From NCBI GenBank assembly GCA_039698075.1, contig JBDKTJ010000123.1, positions 1 to 31,167 on the forward strand: a DNA stretch of 31,167 bases, given 5' to 3'. Position numbers and translations under genes: made by a program. How positions within the stretch are numbered: the first letter of the stretch is position 1; every line of letters starts with the position of its first letter. Source of the stretch: JAJFVC01 sp039698075. GTDB taxonomy: Bacteria; Planctomycetota; Planctomycetia; Pirellulales; Thermoguttaceae. Shown here one piece after another: positions 15,902 to 24,760 of this stretch. The notes below the pieces were generated by a model, which had not been told where the DNA came from, ran no database searches, and worked only from the letters and a program-made list of their open reading frames with translations.

Positions 15902-18900
15902 ACGTCCGCCGATTGCACATCGCCGCCGGACTGACGCTCCTGATCGCCGCGGTTTTTACGGCCACGGCAAACGCCGACGACGCGATTCGGTTTCAACGGG
16001 TGATGGCGCCGGCCGACCGCGTTCAAGATTGGCCGATCGGCCGCGAAAAATACCTGCCGATGGACACCGCCGAGTTCGAGCGGTTGATCGACTCGTTGTC
16101 GCCGAGCCGGGCGGACGCGCCGGCGCCGCCGGGCGCCGCGGTCGTCGCAGCCGCCTACGAGGCCCGACTGGTCGGCGATGCGCTGCGAGGCCGGGCCGTC
16201 GCCGAGGTCGTCCTGAGCGGCTCGAAACCGGCTCGTCTGTGTTTGGATCCCTGCAATATCGCGTTCGGCCGTGCTGTTTGGGATCCGCCGGCTCAAGCGG
16301 CGTCCGACAAAACACCTCGCCCCGCCCTGTCCGGATTGACCGACCACGGGGCCATCGAAACCCTGGTGGAACGATCCGGCCGCTTGCGGTTCGACTGGTC
16401 GCTGGCCGGCCGCCGCGACTCGGCCAACGTGCTCGGTTTTTCATTCGAGTTGCCCAGCGCCGCGGCCCGCAGCTTGTCGTTGGAGCTGCCCAAGCAATTC
16501 ACTCCGTCGCTCAGCGAAGGGCTCGTCGTCGGCAGCCAACCGGCCGGCAAGGGATGGACGCGCTGGCAAATCGAATTGGGCGGATCGCGTCGATTCCGTT
16601 TGCGGCTGCTCCCGCTCGGCGCGATCGGACGCCGTCCGCAGTTGGCCCTATTGCGCGAATCACGCACCTACGACTTTTCGCCGCGCGGACTGGAAGTCTC
16701 GGCCCAGTGGCGGCTGCAAGCCTACAACGTCCCCCTGCAACAAATCACCGTGCTGCTCGACCCGGGCCTTGAATTGATTTCCGCCCGCTACGGCGACGCG
16801 CCGCTGTCGTGGTCCGCCGTCCGACTGCCCGACGAAAGCGTCAAAATCGTCCTGACGCTCTCCGAACCCGTCAACGACGTCGAGCGGGTGATCCGACTCG
16901 GCGCGGTCAGCCGTCCGACCTACGATCGCCTCTGGCGTCTGCCGAGAATTCGCGCGGAGGGCCTGGTTTGGCAGGAAGGCAGCTTGGCGCTGACGGTCGT
17001 CGAGCCGCTGGTGATCAACCACGTCGCGCCGATCGGATGCGCGCAGACGGGCGCGAGCTCGTTGTCGTCGCCGCGCGTCGGCGAGTCCTTTCAGTTCCAA
17101 GCCTTCGATCCGGACGCGACCATCGACGTGACGCTTTCCCATCGTCCCTCCGCGCTCGAAGCCGTCAGCGCCACGGCGATGGACTTGAGCGACGAGGAAG
17201 CCGTGGCCCGCATGACCGCCGACTTCCGATCGACCGAAGCGGCCCGGTTCTCGCTCGAAGCCGATCTGGCCCGGCGATGGCGCATCGACGCCGTCCGTTC
17301 CAAACCATCCGGCGCCGTGGCCGATTGGAATCTCGAACGCCGCGCCGACGGCGGCCAACGATTGCGGATTCGTCTGAGCGAGTCACTTTCGTCCGAAAAA
17401 CCGCTCCGGCTGAAAATCACCGCCCGGCGGCTTTTCGCGCCGCGGCTCGAACAACTCGTCGGCGACGACCTGCCGCCGCTGCGGTTTCGCGACCTCACCG
17501 ACGAAAAGCGATTGGTCGCCGTTCGGACCGCGGGCGCCAACGCCGTCCGACTCTCCGGCGATGAGCGTCTCAACCGAATGGACCTTGCGCGACTGTCCCC
17601 GGCCGAACGCGAATTGTTCGCCGAACCGCCCGGCGATTTGCTGTTTGAGTCCAACGAAGCGTCCGAACCGCTGATGGTTTCGCTCGTCGGCCAAAAACCG
17701 AACTACGACGCGGCGGTCGACGTCGACGTGGCGGTCGGGGCCGTTGCAATCCGCGAAACCTGCCGCATCCGCTGCACCGTCGTCTCGGGCCGGGTCGATC
17801 GCGTGCCGGTCCTGTTTTTTCCGCGACGCGAGGGCCCCGTCCAATGGTCGCTCGACGGCGACGCGACCGATCGAGGCGTCTCCGCCCGACGCTGGTCCGC
17901 CGCCGAACTTTCGGCCGCCGGCTGGGACGCCTCGCTGGAAGTCTGGGAACTGTCGTTCGCCAAACCCCAAAGCGGAACGTTCGAGCTGACCGCTCGACGC
18001 CAAACGCCTTGGAACGGCCGGCAACCCGCCACGGTCCTGCTGGCCGCTCTGCCCGAAGCCTCGCACCAGCGCGGCTCGCTCGAATTGAGCAGCCTCGACG
18101 CGACGCGGCTGAACGTCGACAATCGCCGCCTCGCTCCGCGGCTGCCGACGGTCCCGGCGACCGATCGTTCGTCGTCGGCTCGCCTCGCCTACCGCTACGA
18201 TCCGTTGCGCGACACCGTCGACGGCACGTCCGCCGCGGTGCGCGTTCTCGACAGCCGCGAGTCCGATTCGGCCAACGCCTGGATTTGGGAAAGTCGTTTG
18301 GAGTCGTGGTTTCCGCCATGCGGCGTCGCACGCCATCGAGCCGCCTACGACGTGCAAAACGCGGGCCGAAAGTCCCTCCGACTCGTCATGCCCTCCGGCG
18401 TCCGACGCGACGACCTTCGCCGCGTTTCGATCGACGGCGACCCGGCCACGTGGCAATGGACCGACGGACGCCTGACCGTCGCGCTTCCCGCCGGTTCAAA
18501 ATTTTTGAGCCTGATCGTTCATTGGACGGCGGCCGCTGATCCGCTCGGACGGGTCGCCGCGCTCAGCCCGTCGTTGCCCGAACCCGACGTGCCGACGCTT
18601 CGACGCCGATGGACGGCCTGGGCCCCGCCCGGCTACGAAAACATCCGTTGGAGCCAGACTCCCTTGCCGTTGGGCGAGGCGAACGGTCAAGAGATGGACT
18701 CGCCGGGCTGGACTGCGTGGCGATTCGACTTGCCGCCGGAGGCCCCCGTGGTCTTGCGCGTCATCCACACCGACTCGATGTGGTTGGCCAGCGCCGTCGC
18801 CCTGATGTTGGCCGCCGCGCTGAGTTGCTGGAAAGGCGTCGCTCGCCCCGTCGCTTGGATCGCCTTGCTGCTCGGTTTCAGCACCGCCGTGCTGGTGTTG

Positions 18901-21786
18901 CCCGACGCCTACGCCACGATCGCGTTGGGCGGACTGCTGGGAACGCTCGTCGGAATGGCCTGGCGTTGGACGCGCCGTCGACAAGCCGCCGCCGATCCCT
19001 CAAGCGTTTTGCGGAACTCCGGCAACACCGTGACGATGGCGTTGCCGATCAAGATCGCGCTGGCCGCCGTGGCCTTGATGCCGTTCTCCGGAAGTCTTTT
19101 TGCGGCGGAATCGACGAAACCCTATCGCGTGCTGGTCCCGATCGACGCCCAAAAGAAACCGGTCGGCGACAAGGTCTTCGTGCCCGAGCCCCTCTATCAA
19201 ACGTTGTATCGTCACGCCGCAACGCCCGAAAAATCGCAGGGCTGGCTGATCGTCCGCGCAACCTATCGCGGCGACCTGACCTCCGACGCCGTCGCGCAAC
19301 GCTGGACGGTCGACGCCTTGCGCGCCCAATACCAATTGCACGTGTTCGGCCACGCCACGCGCGTGCGCATCCCGCTGTGCTCGCGCGGCGGCAGCCTGCT
19401 GCCCGACGGCGTCCTGCTCGACGGCCGCCCGATCGAACCGCAATGGGAGCCGGACACGGGCCTGCTGGCCTTTGACGTCGCCGAGCCGGGCGATTATCGC
19501 CTCGACGTGTCGTTGCGTCCCACGCCGCTCGGCTCCGGGCGCTCGTCCGGCTTCGATGTCGCAGTGCCGCGCGTGCCGATGGGCCAATTCGAACTGTCGC
19601 TGCCCGACAATGCGCCGTCGATCGAAGTCACGTCCGCCTGCGGCGCGGTCCGGTTCGAAAAGAAGCCACTCCGAATGATCGCCGAACTCGGCCCCGCCGA
19701 TCGACTGGCCGTCCGGTGGAGCGACAACGCGCCGCCCTCGGGCCCCGCCGTCGACGTCGAACAATACGTCTGGCTCCGATTGCAGCCGGGCTCCGTCGTC
19801 GCGGCCGTCAAGTTTCGGCTTCGCGTTTTGGAGGGCCAACTACAACAACTGCGGCTCTCCGTCGATCCGCGATTGCGGCTGCTGCCGTTGTCGGGCGACG
19901 ATCCGCCGACCGTGCACGCGGGTCCTGAAACGGGCCAGTCGCGGCTGATCACCTTGCATCTGCCTCGCCCCGTCGCCGATCGCACCGCGTTGGAAGCCAC
20001 GTTTTTGCTCAGCGGAGCCACCGGCGTCGGCAACTTCCGCCTTCCGCGCATCGAGGTGATCGACGCACGCTACACCAAACGATGGATGGCCGTGAGCGTC
20101 GATCCGGCGCTCGACCACGACGAACCCGCCGCCTCGCCGCTCGAAACTGTCACCGCGTCCGACTTCCTCAAAGCGTGGGGATCCGCCTCCGCAAAACCTT
20201 ACGCGGCCTATCGCCTGCCCTCGGGCGAAGTCGACTGGACCGTCTCGACGCGCCCGCACGAACCGCGCAGCCAACTCGCTCAAGTCGTCACGCTCAGCTT
20301 CGATCGCCGCCGCGTGGACCTCGGATTGGACGCCCAAGTGACCACAGCGTCCGGCTACCTGTTTCAATATCGCCTGGCCGCGCCGGTCGGGCTGCACATC
20401 GAAGACGTATCGTTGCGGGAAGGCGACGTCGAGCGGGCCGGCCGTTGGGCGCAGGACCCCGACGGCGTCATCACCGTGTTTTTGAACAGCGCGGCCTCGG
20501 GCCAGCAGCGACTCACGCTGCGCGGCTGGATGCCGGTGTCGCCGGGAACGCCCACGGCCTTGCCTCGGATCCGCATCCAACAGTGCGAACGCCGCGACTC
20601 CGTGGTCCGCGTGTTTCAACGGCCCGGCGCGTCGGTCGTCCTTCGCGGCGGCTCGAAACAATCCGGCGCAGGTCCGACGCCCAGCGAAACCGCCCGAACC
20701 GACCTCGGACAATTCCTCGGCGCCTTTGCCGACAACGGCTCGAAATCGCCCGACGTCACCGTGACCGTCGAACGCGAACGTCCGCAACCCGACGCCAAGC
20801 CGACGTCGAACGGTCCGCCGATGGCCGCCCGATCGCAAGCCGCCCAATCCGATCCGCGGCCCGACGCGCCGGACCGTCACCGAGGCTGCGTCCGTCTGGC
20901 CGATCAAACCATGGTGCTCCGATCCGACGGCGGCGTCTATGGCACGTCGCTGTTCGACATCGAGCCGAACGGCGCGGACCAATGCCCGCTGAACCTGCCC
21001 AAGGGATATGACCTCGTTCAGGCGTCCGTCGAAGGCACGCGGGTCTCGCCGCACAAGTCGAGCGGCGGCGATTGGCGGCTGCCCTTGGTTTCCCAACAGT
21101 TGCCCCAACGAATCGAAGTGGTCTTTCGTTGCGAGCCGACCGAGGCGATTCCCGTCCGTCGCCGCGAACTGTCATCGCCCACACTCGGCGACTGGTCCGT
21201 TCGCCAAACGCTCTGGACGGTGATCGGCCCGTCGTCGTGGACCATTCAGCGGTCGGACAACGCGCCGACCGTCCGTCCATGGCGACAAATTTATATCCGA
21301 ATGAACAACGAGGCGGCGATGCTTCGGGCGGCCGCCGCTTCCGACGATCTCGATCAATCGCGGCCGTCATGCCGGGCTTGGATGCGCCGTCTGGCGGTTT
21401 CGTTGGCCGCGCTGCGCGAGCAACAAGCCGGCGACCGCGATCCGGGACTTGCCGGCGCCCGGCGCGAAGCCGACCTCGTCGAACGGAACGTCCAACAGAC
21501 GATCCAGCGGCTTCAGATCGCCAAGTCGGAAAGCCAAACCGCCGAGGAATCCTGGACCGACGGCCCCACCGAAACGCTGCACCACGCCGCCTCCTCGGCA
21601 CTCTACTGCTCGATGGCCGGCCGCGTCGACCGGCTGACGCTCGACGGTCGCCCGATCGGTCGCGGCGGATGGATTCACCGGCTCGACGCGATCGTCGCGT
21701 GGCTGGTGCTGGCCGGTCTGGTCGTGGTCGTTTTGGCGTCTTGGCGACGAAGGACGCGGCTGGCCAAATTGTCGCAAGTGCAGTAG
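15898..21786 (+). CDS. Giant secreted membrane protein, apparent in-frame fusion of module proteins 2 and 3
   Basis: A 1962-residue uninterrupted frame. The first half has a signal peptide (HIAAGLTLLIAAVFTATANA), an entry segment ending YLPMDTAEFERLI, beta-rich ectodomain modules and membrane spans near 960-978 and 984-1022, then a basic loop. Directly after that, at residue 1047, comes a second complete signal-peptide-like sequence (MALPIKIALAAVALMPFSG, ending SLFAAES), another entry segment (YRVLVPIDAQKKPVGDKVFV...LYQTLYRHA), a second ectodomain and a final span (about 1931-1949) with an Arg-rich tail. The layout is what two adjacent genes would give if the stop between them were lost. Modules of the type VLEGQLQQLRLSVDPRLRL, then LPRIEVIDARYTKRWMAVSV, recur in both halves. 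The start ATG overlaps the previous stop. Function unknown; a surface or periplasmic structural complex is inferred. Confidence 0.85.
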   Translation: MNVRRLHIAAGLTLLIAAVFTATANADDAIRFQRVMAPADRVQDWPIGREKYLPMDTAEFERLIDSLSPSRADAPAPPGAAVVAAAYEARLVGDALRGRAVAEVVLSGSKPARLCLDPCNIAFGRAVWDPPAQAASDKTPRPALSGLTDHGAIETLVERSGRLRFDWSLAGRRDSANVLGFSFELPSAAARSLSLELPKQFTPSLSEGLVVGSQPAGKGWTRWQIELGGSRRFRLRLLPLGAIGRRPQLALLRESRTYDFSPRGLEVSAQWRLQAYNVPLQQITVLLDPGLELISARYGDAPLSWSAVRLPDESVKIVLTLSEPVNDVERVIRLGAVSRPTYDRLWRLPRIRAEGLVWQEGSLALTVVEPLVINHVAPIGCAQTGASSLSSPRVGESFQFQAFDPDATIDVTLSHRPSALEAVSATAMDLSDEEAVARMTADFRSTEAARFSLEADLARRWRIDAVRSKPSGAVADWNLERRADGGQRLRIRLSESLSSEKPLRLKITARRLFAPRLEQLVGDDLPPLRFRDLTDEKRLVAVRTAGANAVRLSGDERLNRMDLARLSPAERELFAEPPGDLLFESNEASEPLMVSLVGQKPNYDAAVDVDVAVGAVAIRETCRIRCTVVSGRVDRVPVLFFPRREGPVQWSLDGDATDRGVSARRWSAAELSAAGWDASLEVWELSFAKPQSGTFELTARRQTPWNGRQPATVLLAALPEASHQRGSLELSSLDATRLNVDNRRLAPRLPTVPATDRSSSARLAYRYDPLRDTVDGTSAAVRVLDSRESDSANAWIWESRLESWFPPCGVARHRAAYDVQNAGRKSLRLVMPSGVRRDDLRRVSIDGDPATWQWTDGRLTVALPAGSKFLSLIVHWTAAADPLGRVAALSPSLPEPDVPTLRRRWTAWAPPGYENIRWSQTPLPLGEANGQEMDSPGWTAWRFDLPPEAPVVLRVIHTDSMWLASAVALMLAAALSCWKGVARPVAWIALLLGFSTAVLVLPDAYATIALGGLLGTLVGMAWRWTRRRQAAADPSSVLRNSGNTVTMALPIKIALAAVALMPFSGSLFAAESTKPYRVLVPIDAQKKPVGDKVFVPEPLYQTLYRHAATPEKSQGWLIVRATYRGDLTSDAVAQRWTVDALRAQYQLHVFGHATRVRIPLCSRGGSLLPDGVLLDGRPIEPQWEPDTGLLAFDVAEPGDYRLDVSLRPTPLGSGRSSGFDVAVPRVPMGQFELSLPDNAPSIEVTSACGAVRFEKKPLRMIAELGPADRLAVRWSDNAPPSGPAVDVEQYVWLRLQPGSVVAAVKFRLRVLEGQLQQLRLSVDPRLRLLPLSGDDPPTVHAGPETGQSRLITLHLPRPVADRTALEATFLLSGATGVGNFRLPRIEVIDARYTKRWMAVSVDPALDHDEPAASPLETVTASDFLKAWGSASAKPYAAYRLPSGEVDWTVSTRPHEPRSQLAQVVTLSFDRRRVDLGLDAQVTTASGYLFQYRLAAPVGLHIEDVSLREGDVERAGRWAQDPDGVITVFLNSAASGQQRLTLRGWMPVSPGTPTALPRIRIQQCERRDSVVRVFQRPGASVVLRGGSKQSGAGPTPSETARTDLGQFLGAFADNGSKSPDVTVTVERERPQPDAKPTSNGPPMAARSQAAQSDPRPDAPDRHRGCVRLADQTMVLRSDGGVYGTSLFDIEPNGADQCPLNLPKGYDLVQASVEGTRVSPHKSSGGDWRLPLVSQQLPQRIEVVFRCEPTEAIPVRRRELSSPTLGDWSVRQTLWTVIGPSSWTIQRSDNAPTVRPWRQIYIRMNNEAAMLRAAAASDDLDQSRPSCRAWMRRLAVSLAALREQQAGDRDPGLAGARREADLVERNVQQTIQRLQIAKSESQTAEESWTDGPTETLHHAASSALYCSMAGRVDRLTLDGRPIGRGGWIHRLDAIVAWLVLAGLVVVVLASWRRRTRLAKLSQVQ
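19036..21786 (+). other. Possible independent third gene inside the fused frame
   Basis: ATG 19036 would open a 916-residue protein with a textbook signal peptide. The preceding bases read CCGTGACGATG: the TGA at 19032-19034 is out of frame with the upstream half, so a one- or two-base indel near its end would restore a separate upstream gene. No strong Shine-Dalgarno site precedes the ATG. Confidence 0.4.
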
Positions 21787-22128
21787 GCGAAAATCCGCGA
21801 CCGGCGAGAAAAGCCGCTCCAGGCGTTGGCGTTGCCCGTTTTGGGCCCCCTCACGGGTTTTCGGCCAGCTTACCCATTTTGTATTGGTGATCGAACGGAC
21901 TTATGTTATATCAACCACCAATCAAACTTGCGTGCCGCCTGTCGGACGCTTCGCCGAGGCAGGCCGGTTTGCACCGGAAATGGCATTGCGGGCTTGGTTG
22001 ACCGAGAATCCGAGTCGGGATGCGCAGCAGGTCCGCGGGACTTGGAGCATTCCGACGCCGTGCACGGAAGCCGGCAGCGATCGAGGACGCGGGATTCTGT
22101 TTTCTGGCCGACAAGGAAGGAGGCCGAT
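21787..22128. other. Intergenic stretch before rimI without a gene
   Basis: A frame is open through most of it in phase with rimI, but its translation has no recognisable features and the rimI ribosome-binding site is downstream. It contains a promoter candidate at 21884-21911. No clear terminator follows the giant-protein gene. Confidence 0.5.
21884..21911 (+). promoter_or_regulatory. Candidate promoter upstream of rimI
   Basis: TTGGTG (21884-21889), a 16-bp spacer and TTATAT (21906-21911) in a locally A+T-rich patch. It would imply a leader of about 210 nt, which is long. Confidence 0.3.
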
Positions 22129-22647
22129 ATGCAGATCGAGCAAAAGCAAGAAGTGCGGGTGCAAATCCGTTGGATGATCCGCCGCGACATGGCCGAAGTC
22201 ATGGCCATCGAGCAGGAAAGTTTTGAGTTCTCCTGGCTCGAAGACGATTTCGTCCGCTGCTTGCGGCAACGCAACTGCATCGGCATGGTCGCCGAACATG
22301 ACGACCGGGTCGTCGGCTTCATGATCTACGAGCTGCATAAGAGCCGCATCCACGTGCTGAACTTTGCCGTGGCCGAAGCCTATCGTCGCCGCGGCGTCGG
22401 CAGCCAAATGGTCGCCAAACTGACCGCCAAACTCTCGATGCAGCGACGAAGCCGAATCGTGCTGGAAGTCCGCGAGACGAACCTCGGGGCGCAATTGTTT
22501 TTCCGCGAGAATGGTTTTCGGGCCGTGTCCGTGCTGCGAAGCTACTACGCCGACACGCCGGAAGACGCCTACATGATGCAGTTTCGCCATCGCCCCGAGC
22601 GCGCGCCGCTGCTGGAATCGAATCGCTTCACGCGACTGGCCGGCTGA
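22129..22647 (+). CDS. rimI: RimI-like GNAT N-acetyltransferase
   Basis: A 172-residue GNAT-fold acetyltransferase. RimI uses acetyl-CoA to acetylate the N-terminal alanine of ribosomal protein bS18. Visible features are an N-terminal segment IRRDMAEVMAIEQESFEFSW typical of RimI, the conserved NFAVAEAYRRRGVGSQMV (acetyl-CoA pyrophosphate loop R/Q-x-x-G-x-G at RRRGVG, about residues 86-91), and LEVRETNLGAQLFFRENGF with the C-terminal Tyr in RSYYADTPEDAYMM. ATG 22129 has a very strong ribosome-binding site (AAGGAGG ending 22123, 5 nt spacing), which settles the start against the open upstream frame. It is followed by a convergent phosphodiesterase gene; the 189-nt gap holds only a small inverted repeat (CGATTT/AAATCG near 22735-22754). 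Confidence 0.9.
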   Translation: MQIEQKQEVRVQIRWMIRRDMAEVMAIEQESFEFSWLEDDFVRCLRQRNCIGMVAEHDDRVVGFMIYELHKSRIHVLNFAVAEAYRRRGVGSQMVAKLTAKLSMQRRSRIVLEVRETNLGAQLFFRENGFRAVSVLRSYYADTPEDAYMMQFRHRPERAPLLESNRFTRLAG

Positions 22648-22836
22648 CGACGTTTCCTCGCGCGGTCGTTTGCAGACAAGCTATCGTCTTCTACGTGTTC
22701 TACCTTGGAAGTGCGCGGTTACGCCACCGTTTCGCCGATTTTCTTGTGAAATCGCAAGCGATTGGAACGTCCCAAGGGAAACGACCCGCCGTTTTCGCGG
22801 AAGAGCCGCCACGCATTTTTCCAGTTGGGATACGCA

Positions 22837-23313
22837 TTACACGGCGATCTCGACCACTTCCATCGCCGGCAAATCGACGATGGCCAGCGACGGCCGAGCC
22901 GTTCGAGCCAACGCGCCGGGGTTGAGCACCAACGTCCGGCCCTCGTAGCCCTTCGAAAACGCATGCGTGTGCCCGTGACACACCATGTCCCAATGCCCGG
23001 ACGTGATCGTCTGCCGCAGCAGCCGGACGTCGTCGCCGTGCAAAAACGCCACCTGACGCCCCGCAATCGCCAACGAACCGATCGGCTCGTGCAACGTGTG
23101 TTCCGGGGCGACGATTTCCTGACGCAGCCGGCCGAGGTCGTCCATGTTGCCGTGGACGAAATGCGACGGAATTCCCTTCAACAACGCCGCGATGTCCTCG
23201 CCGACATCGCCGCAATGGATGGCCAACTCGATCCGCAGATCTTGTAAAATATGCACCGCGCGCTGAACAACGCCGACCTCGCCGTGTGTGTCGCTGAGCA
23301 CACCGATTTTCAT
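22837..23313 (-). CDS. YfcE/MJ0936-type metallophosphodiesterase
   Basis: A 158-residue calcineurin-like phosphoesterase of the YfcE/MJ0936 class, cytoplasmic, usually Mn2+-dependent and active on phosphodiesters in vitro. The metal ligands are all in place: D8 and H10 in SDTHG, D36 in HCGD, N56 in HGNMD, H92 in LHGDD, and H115/H117 in CHGHTH. The physiological substrate is unknown. ATG 23313 is chosen because it begins directly with MKIGVLSDTHG and has AGGGA about 8 nt upstream; the frame is open for a further 50 codons upstream without similarity. Confidence 0.93.
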   Translation of the reverse strand: MKIGVLSDTHGEVGVVQRAVHILQDLRIELAIHCGDVGEDIAALLKGIPSHFVHGNMDDLGRLRQEIVAPEHTLHEPIGSLAIAGRQVAFLHGDDVRLLRQTITSGHWDMVCHGHTHAFSKGYEGRTLVLNPGALARTARPSLAIVDLPAMEVVEIAV

Positions 23314-23519
23314 GAGACAATCCCTGATGTCCGACTCGTGATGTCTGGGTCTCGTGGAAACAGCGGGGAGAGCACGTCGAAAGACAGCCCGCGCCCCCAT
23401 CAAACAAGAGACTCCTCCTCCCTCCCCAAGAACTTCCGCATCACTCACCGGCTTGCATGTCAAAAAACCGGAAGACGCTTGGGGGGGAATAATTACCCAT
23501 ATTATCGGTCGAAACCAAG
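23314..23519. other. Intergenic stretch without a gene
   Basis: Leader region of the phosphodiesterase gene. It contains an A+T-rich patch (around 23488-23505) but no promoter boxes with proper spacing that I can defend. Confidence 0.35.
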
Positions 23520-23569
23520 AAAAACCTTGCCCTTTGCACGCAAGTTGACTTTTTGCGCAAACGGCAAGG
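23520..23569 (-). terminator. Probable intrinsic terminator of the CAP-domain gene
   Basis: On the minus strand CCTTGCC (complement of 23563-23569) pairs with GGCAAGG (complement of 23525-23531), with a further TTTGC/GCAAA stem inside, followed by TTTTT (complement of 23520-23524). It lies about 100 nt past the CAP gene stop. The loop is rather long. Confidence 0.5.
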
Positions 23570-23671
23570 TTCGGATTGTGGCGATGCTACGGCGATTAGG
23601 GTCTAAGGGCACAGGGCGGCGGAACCGCCAACCAATACGAGTGCTCGATTGGTTCCAAAGCGCCCGACCGA

Positions 23672-24163
23672 TTACCGGAACTGCTGGCACCAAAAAATCG
23701 TGCCGCTGGCCGTGCGAAACGCGGCGACCCCGATCGTTCGATAAACGCCGCTGAGGATATTGGCGCGATGCCCCGACGAGTTCATCCAGGCCTGGACCAC
23801 GTCGCTGCTATGCGGTTGGCCCATCGCAATGTTCTCCGCCACCGGCTGCGACGTGTGGACCATGTTCTGGCTCAAAGTCATCCATTCCGCATGTTCCCGA
23901 GCCGTTTCCATCAGCTCCTTGTCGACCTTCAGCGGCGGCAGCCCATACTGAGCCCGCTCTTGATTCGTGTACGAAACAATGTTCGCCTCGATGGCCCGCA
24001 GCTTGACTCCGTCGACCTCGTGGTTGGCCGATTCCAACTTGCCGGGCGACGTCGCCCGTTCCGAAATTGGCCGACCTTCCGCCGCGATTCCCCGCTGCGG
24101 AGTCATTACCACACTAGCCGCAAGAACGACTATTGCGCCAAGAATCTTTTTCGTTACGTTCAT
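23672..24163 (-). CDS. Secreted CAP-domain (SCP/PR1-like) protein
   Basis: A 163-residue protein with an N-terminal signal peptide (ILGAIVVLAASVVMTPQRGIAA, roughly residues 7-28) and one CAP domain (about 50-163). CAP hallmarks are TNQERAQYGLPPLKVDKEL, the helix HAEWM, HTSQPVAENIA, and SSGHRANILSG with the conserved His; VYRTIGVAAFR and a short terminal strand close it. The family is extracellular with diverse, mostly undefined roles. ATG 24163 is fixed by a strong GAAGGAGAT ribosome-binding site about 9 nt upstream. It stands alone, with a terminator candidate about 100 nt downstream. Confidence 0.9.
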   Translation of the reverse strand: MNVTKKILGAIVVLAASVVMTPQRGIAAEGRPISERATSPGKLESANHEVDGVKLRAIEANIVSYTNQERAQYGLPPLKVDKELMETAREHAEWMTLSQNMVHTSQPVAENIAMGQPHSSDVVQAWMNSSGHRANILSGVYRTIGVAAFRTASGTIFWCQQFR

Positions 24164-24556
24164 GAAAATATCTCCTTCGCTAAGACAACTCGGACAGGGG
24201 GGATTGCTCGCCCTCGACGACGAATGGCCATGCGACCTGGCGGAAAAAAGCCGCGCCGGTCGGGGCCAATTCACACGGATTCCGATTCAAAACAGCGTTT
24301 CTCGGTGAGAAAACCAGCCTGTTTTCCCGAGGGACCCGCAGGCGGCAACGCGCAAGTTTTTGAATCTAATTGATATTAGACGTCCCACATGGGGTGTCTG
24401 GTTATTCGCAACGCATCCTGCGATAAACTAGGCATCCTACGGAGACCATTCCGGTAGGAGCCAAGAGGATAGCAGACCCGTCGTGAATTGCAAGAGGGTG
24501 GCCGGCGTCGACTGAAGCACCAGGTCGCCGTCAAAAACCGTCCGAGGGAGAGTTTT
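24164..24556. other. Intergenic stretch without a gene
   Basis: No convincing coding frame. It includes a near-perfect 22-bp palindrome (24378-24399; AGAC-gt-CCCA-ca-TGGG-gt-GTCT), whose 2-nt centre makes a DNA-binding site more likely than an RNA hairpin. Confidence 0.4.
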
Positions 24557-24652
24557 CTTGTAGGGTGCGTGCTTGCACGCACCTTGATGAGATTTCTCAT
24601 CTTCGCGAAGGATCGTGTGATTCCGCGTGCGTGCAAGCACGCACCCTACAAG
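24557..24652. repeat. MITE-like element with 26-bp perfect terminal inverted repeats
   Basis: The left arm 24557-24582 (CTTGTAGGGTGCGTGCTTGC then ACGCAC) and right arm 24627-24652 are exact reverse complements. Each arm itself contains the palindrome GTGCGTGCTTGCACGCAC-like core. The 44-bp centre holds two more palindromes: GATGAGA-tt-TCTCATC and TTCGCGAA. It is non-coding and lies downstream of the SIR2-like gene. Confidence 0.8.
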
Positions 24653-24760
24653 GCTACCAACCTTGATCGCTTGGAGATTCTTGTTGGTCGCGTCTTAAAA
24701 CCCGCAGAAGCCCGGTCCAAAGCCAAAACCACGCAAGCCGCGAACAAGAAAACACGCAAA

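Noticed and set aside
19840..21108. Minus-strand frame of 422 codons inside the second giant gene
   Set aside because: Same shadow pattern; the plus-strand protein has recognisable repeated modules there.
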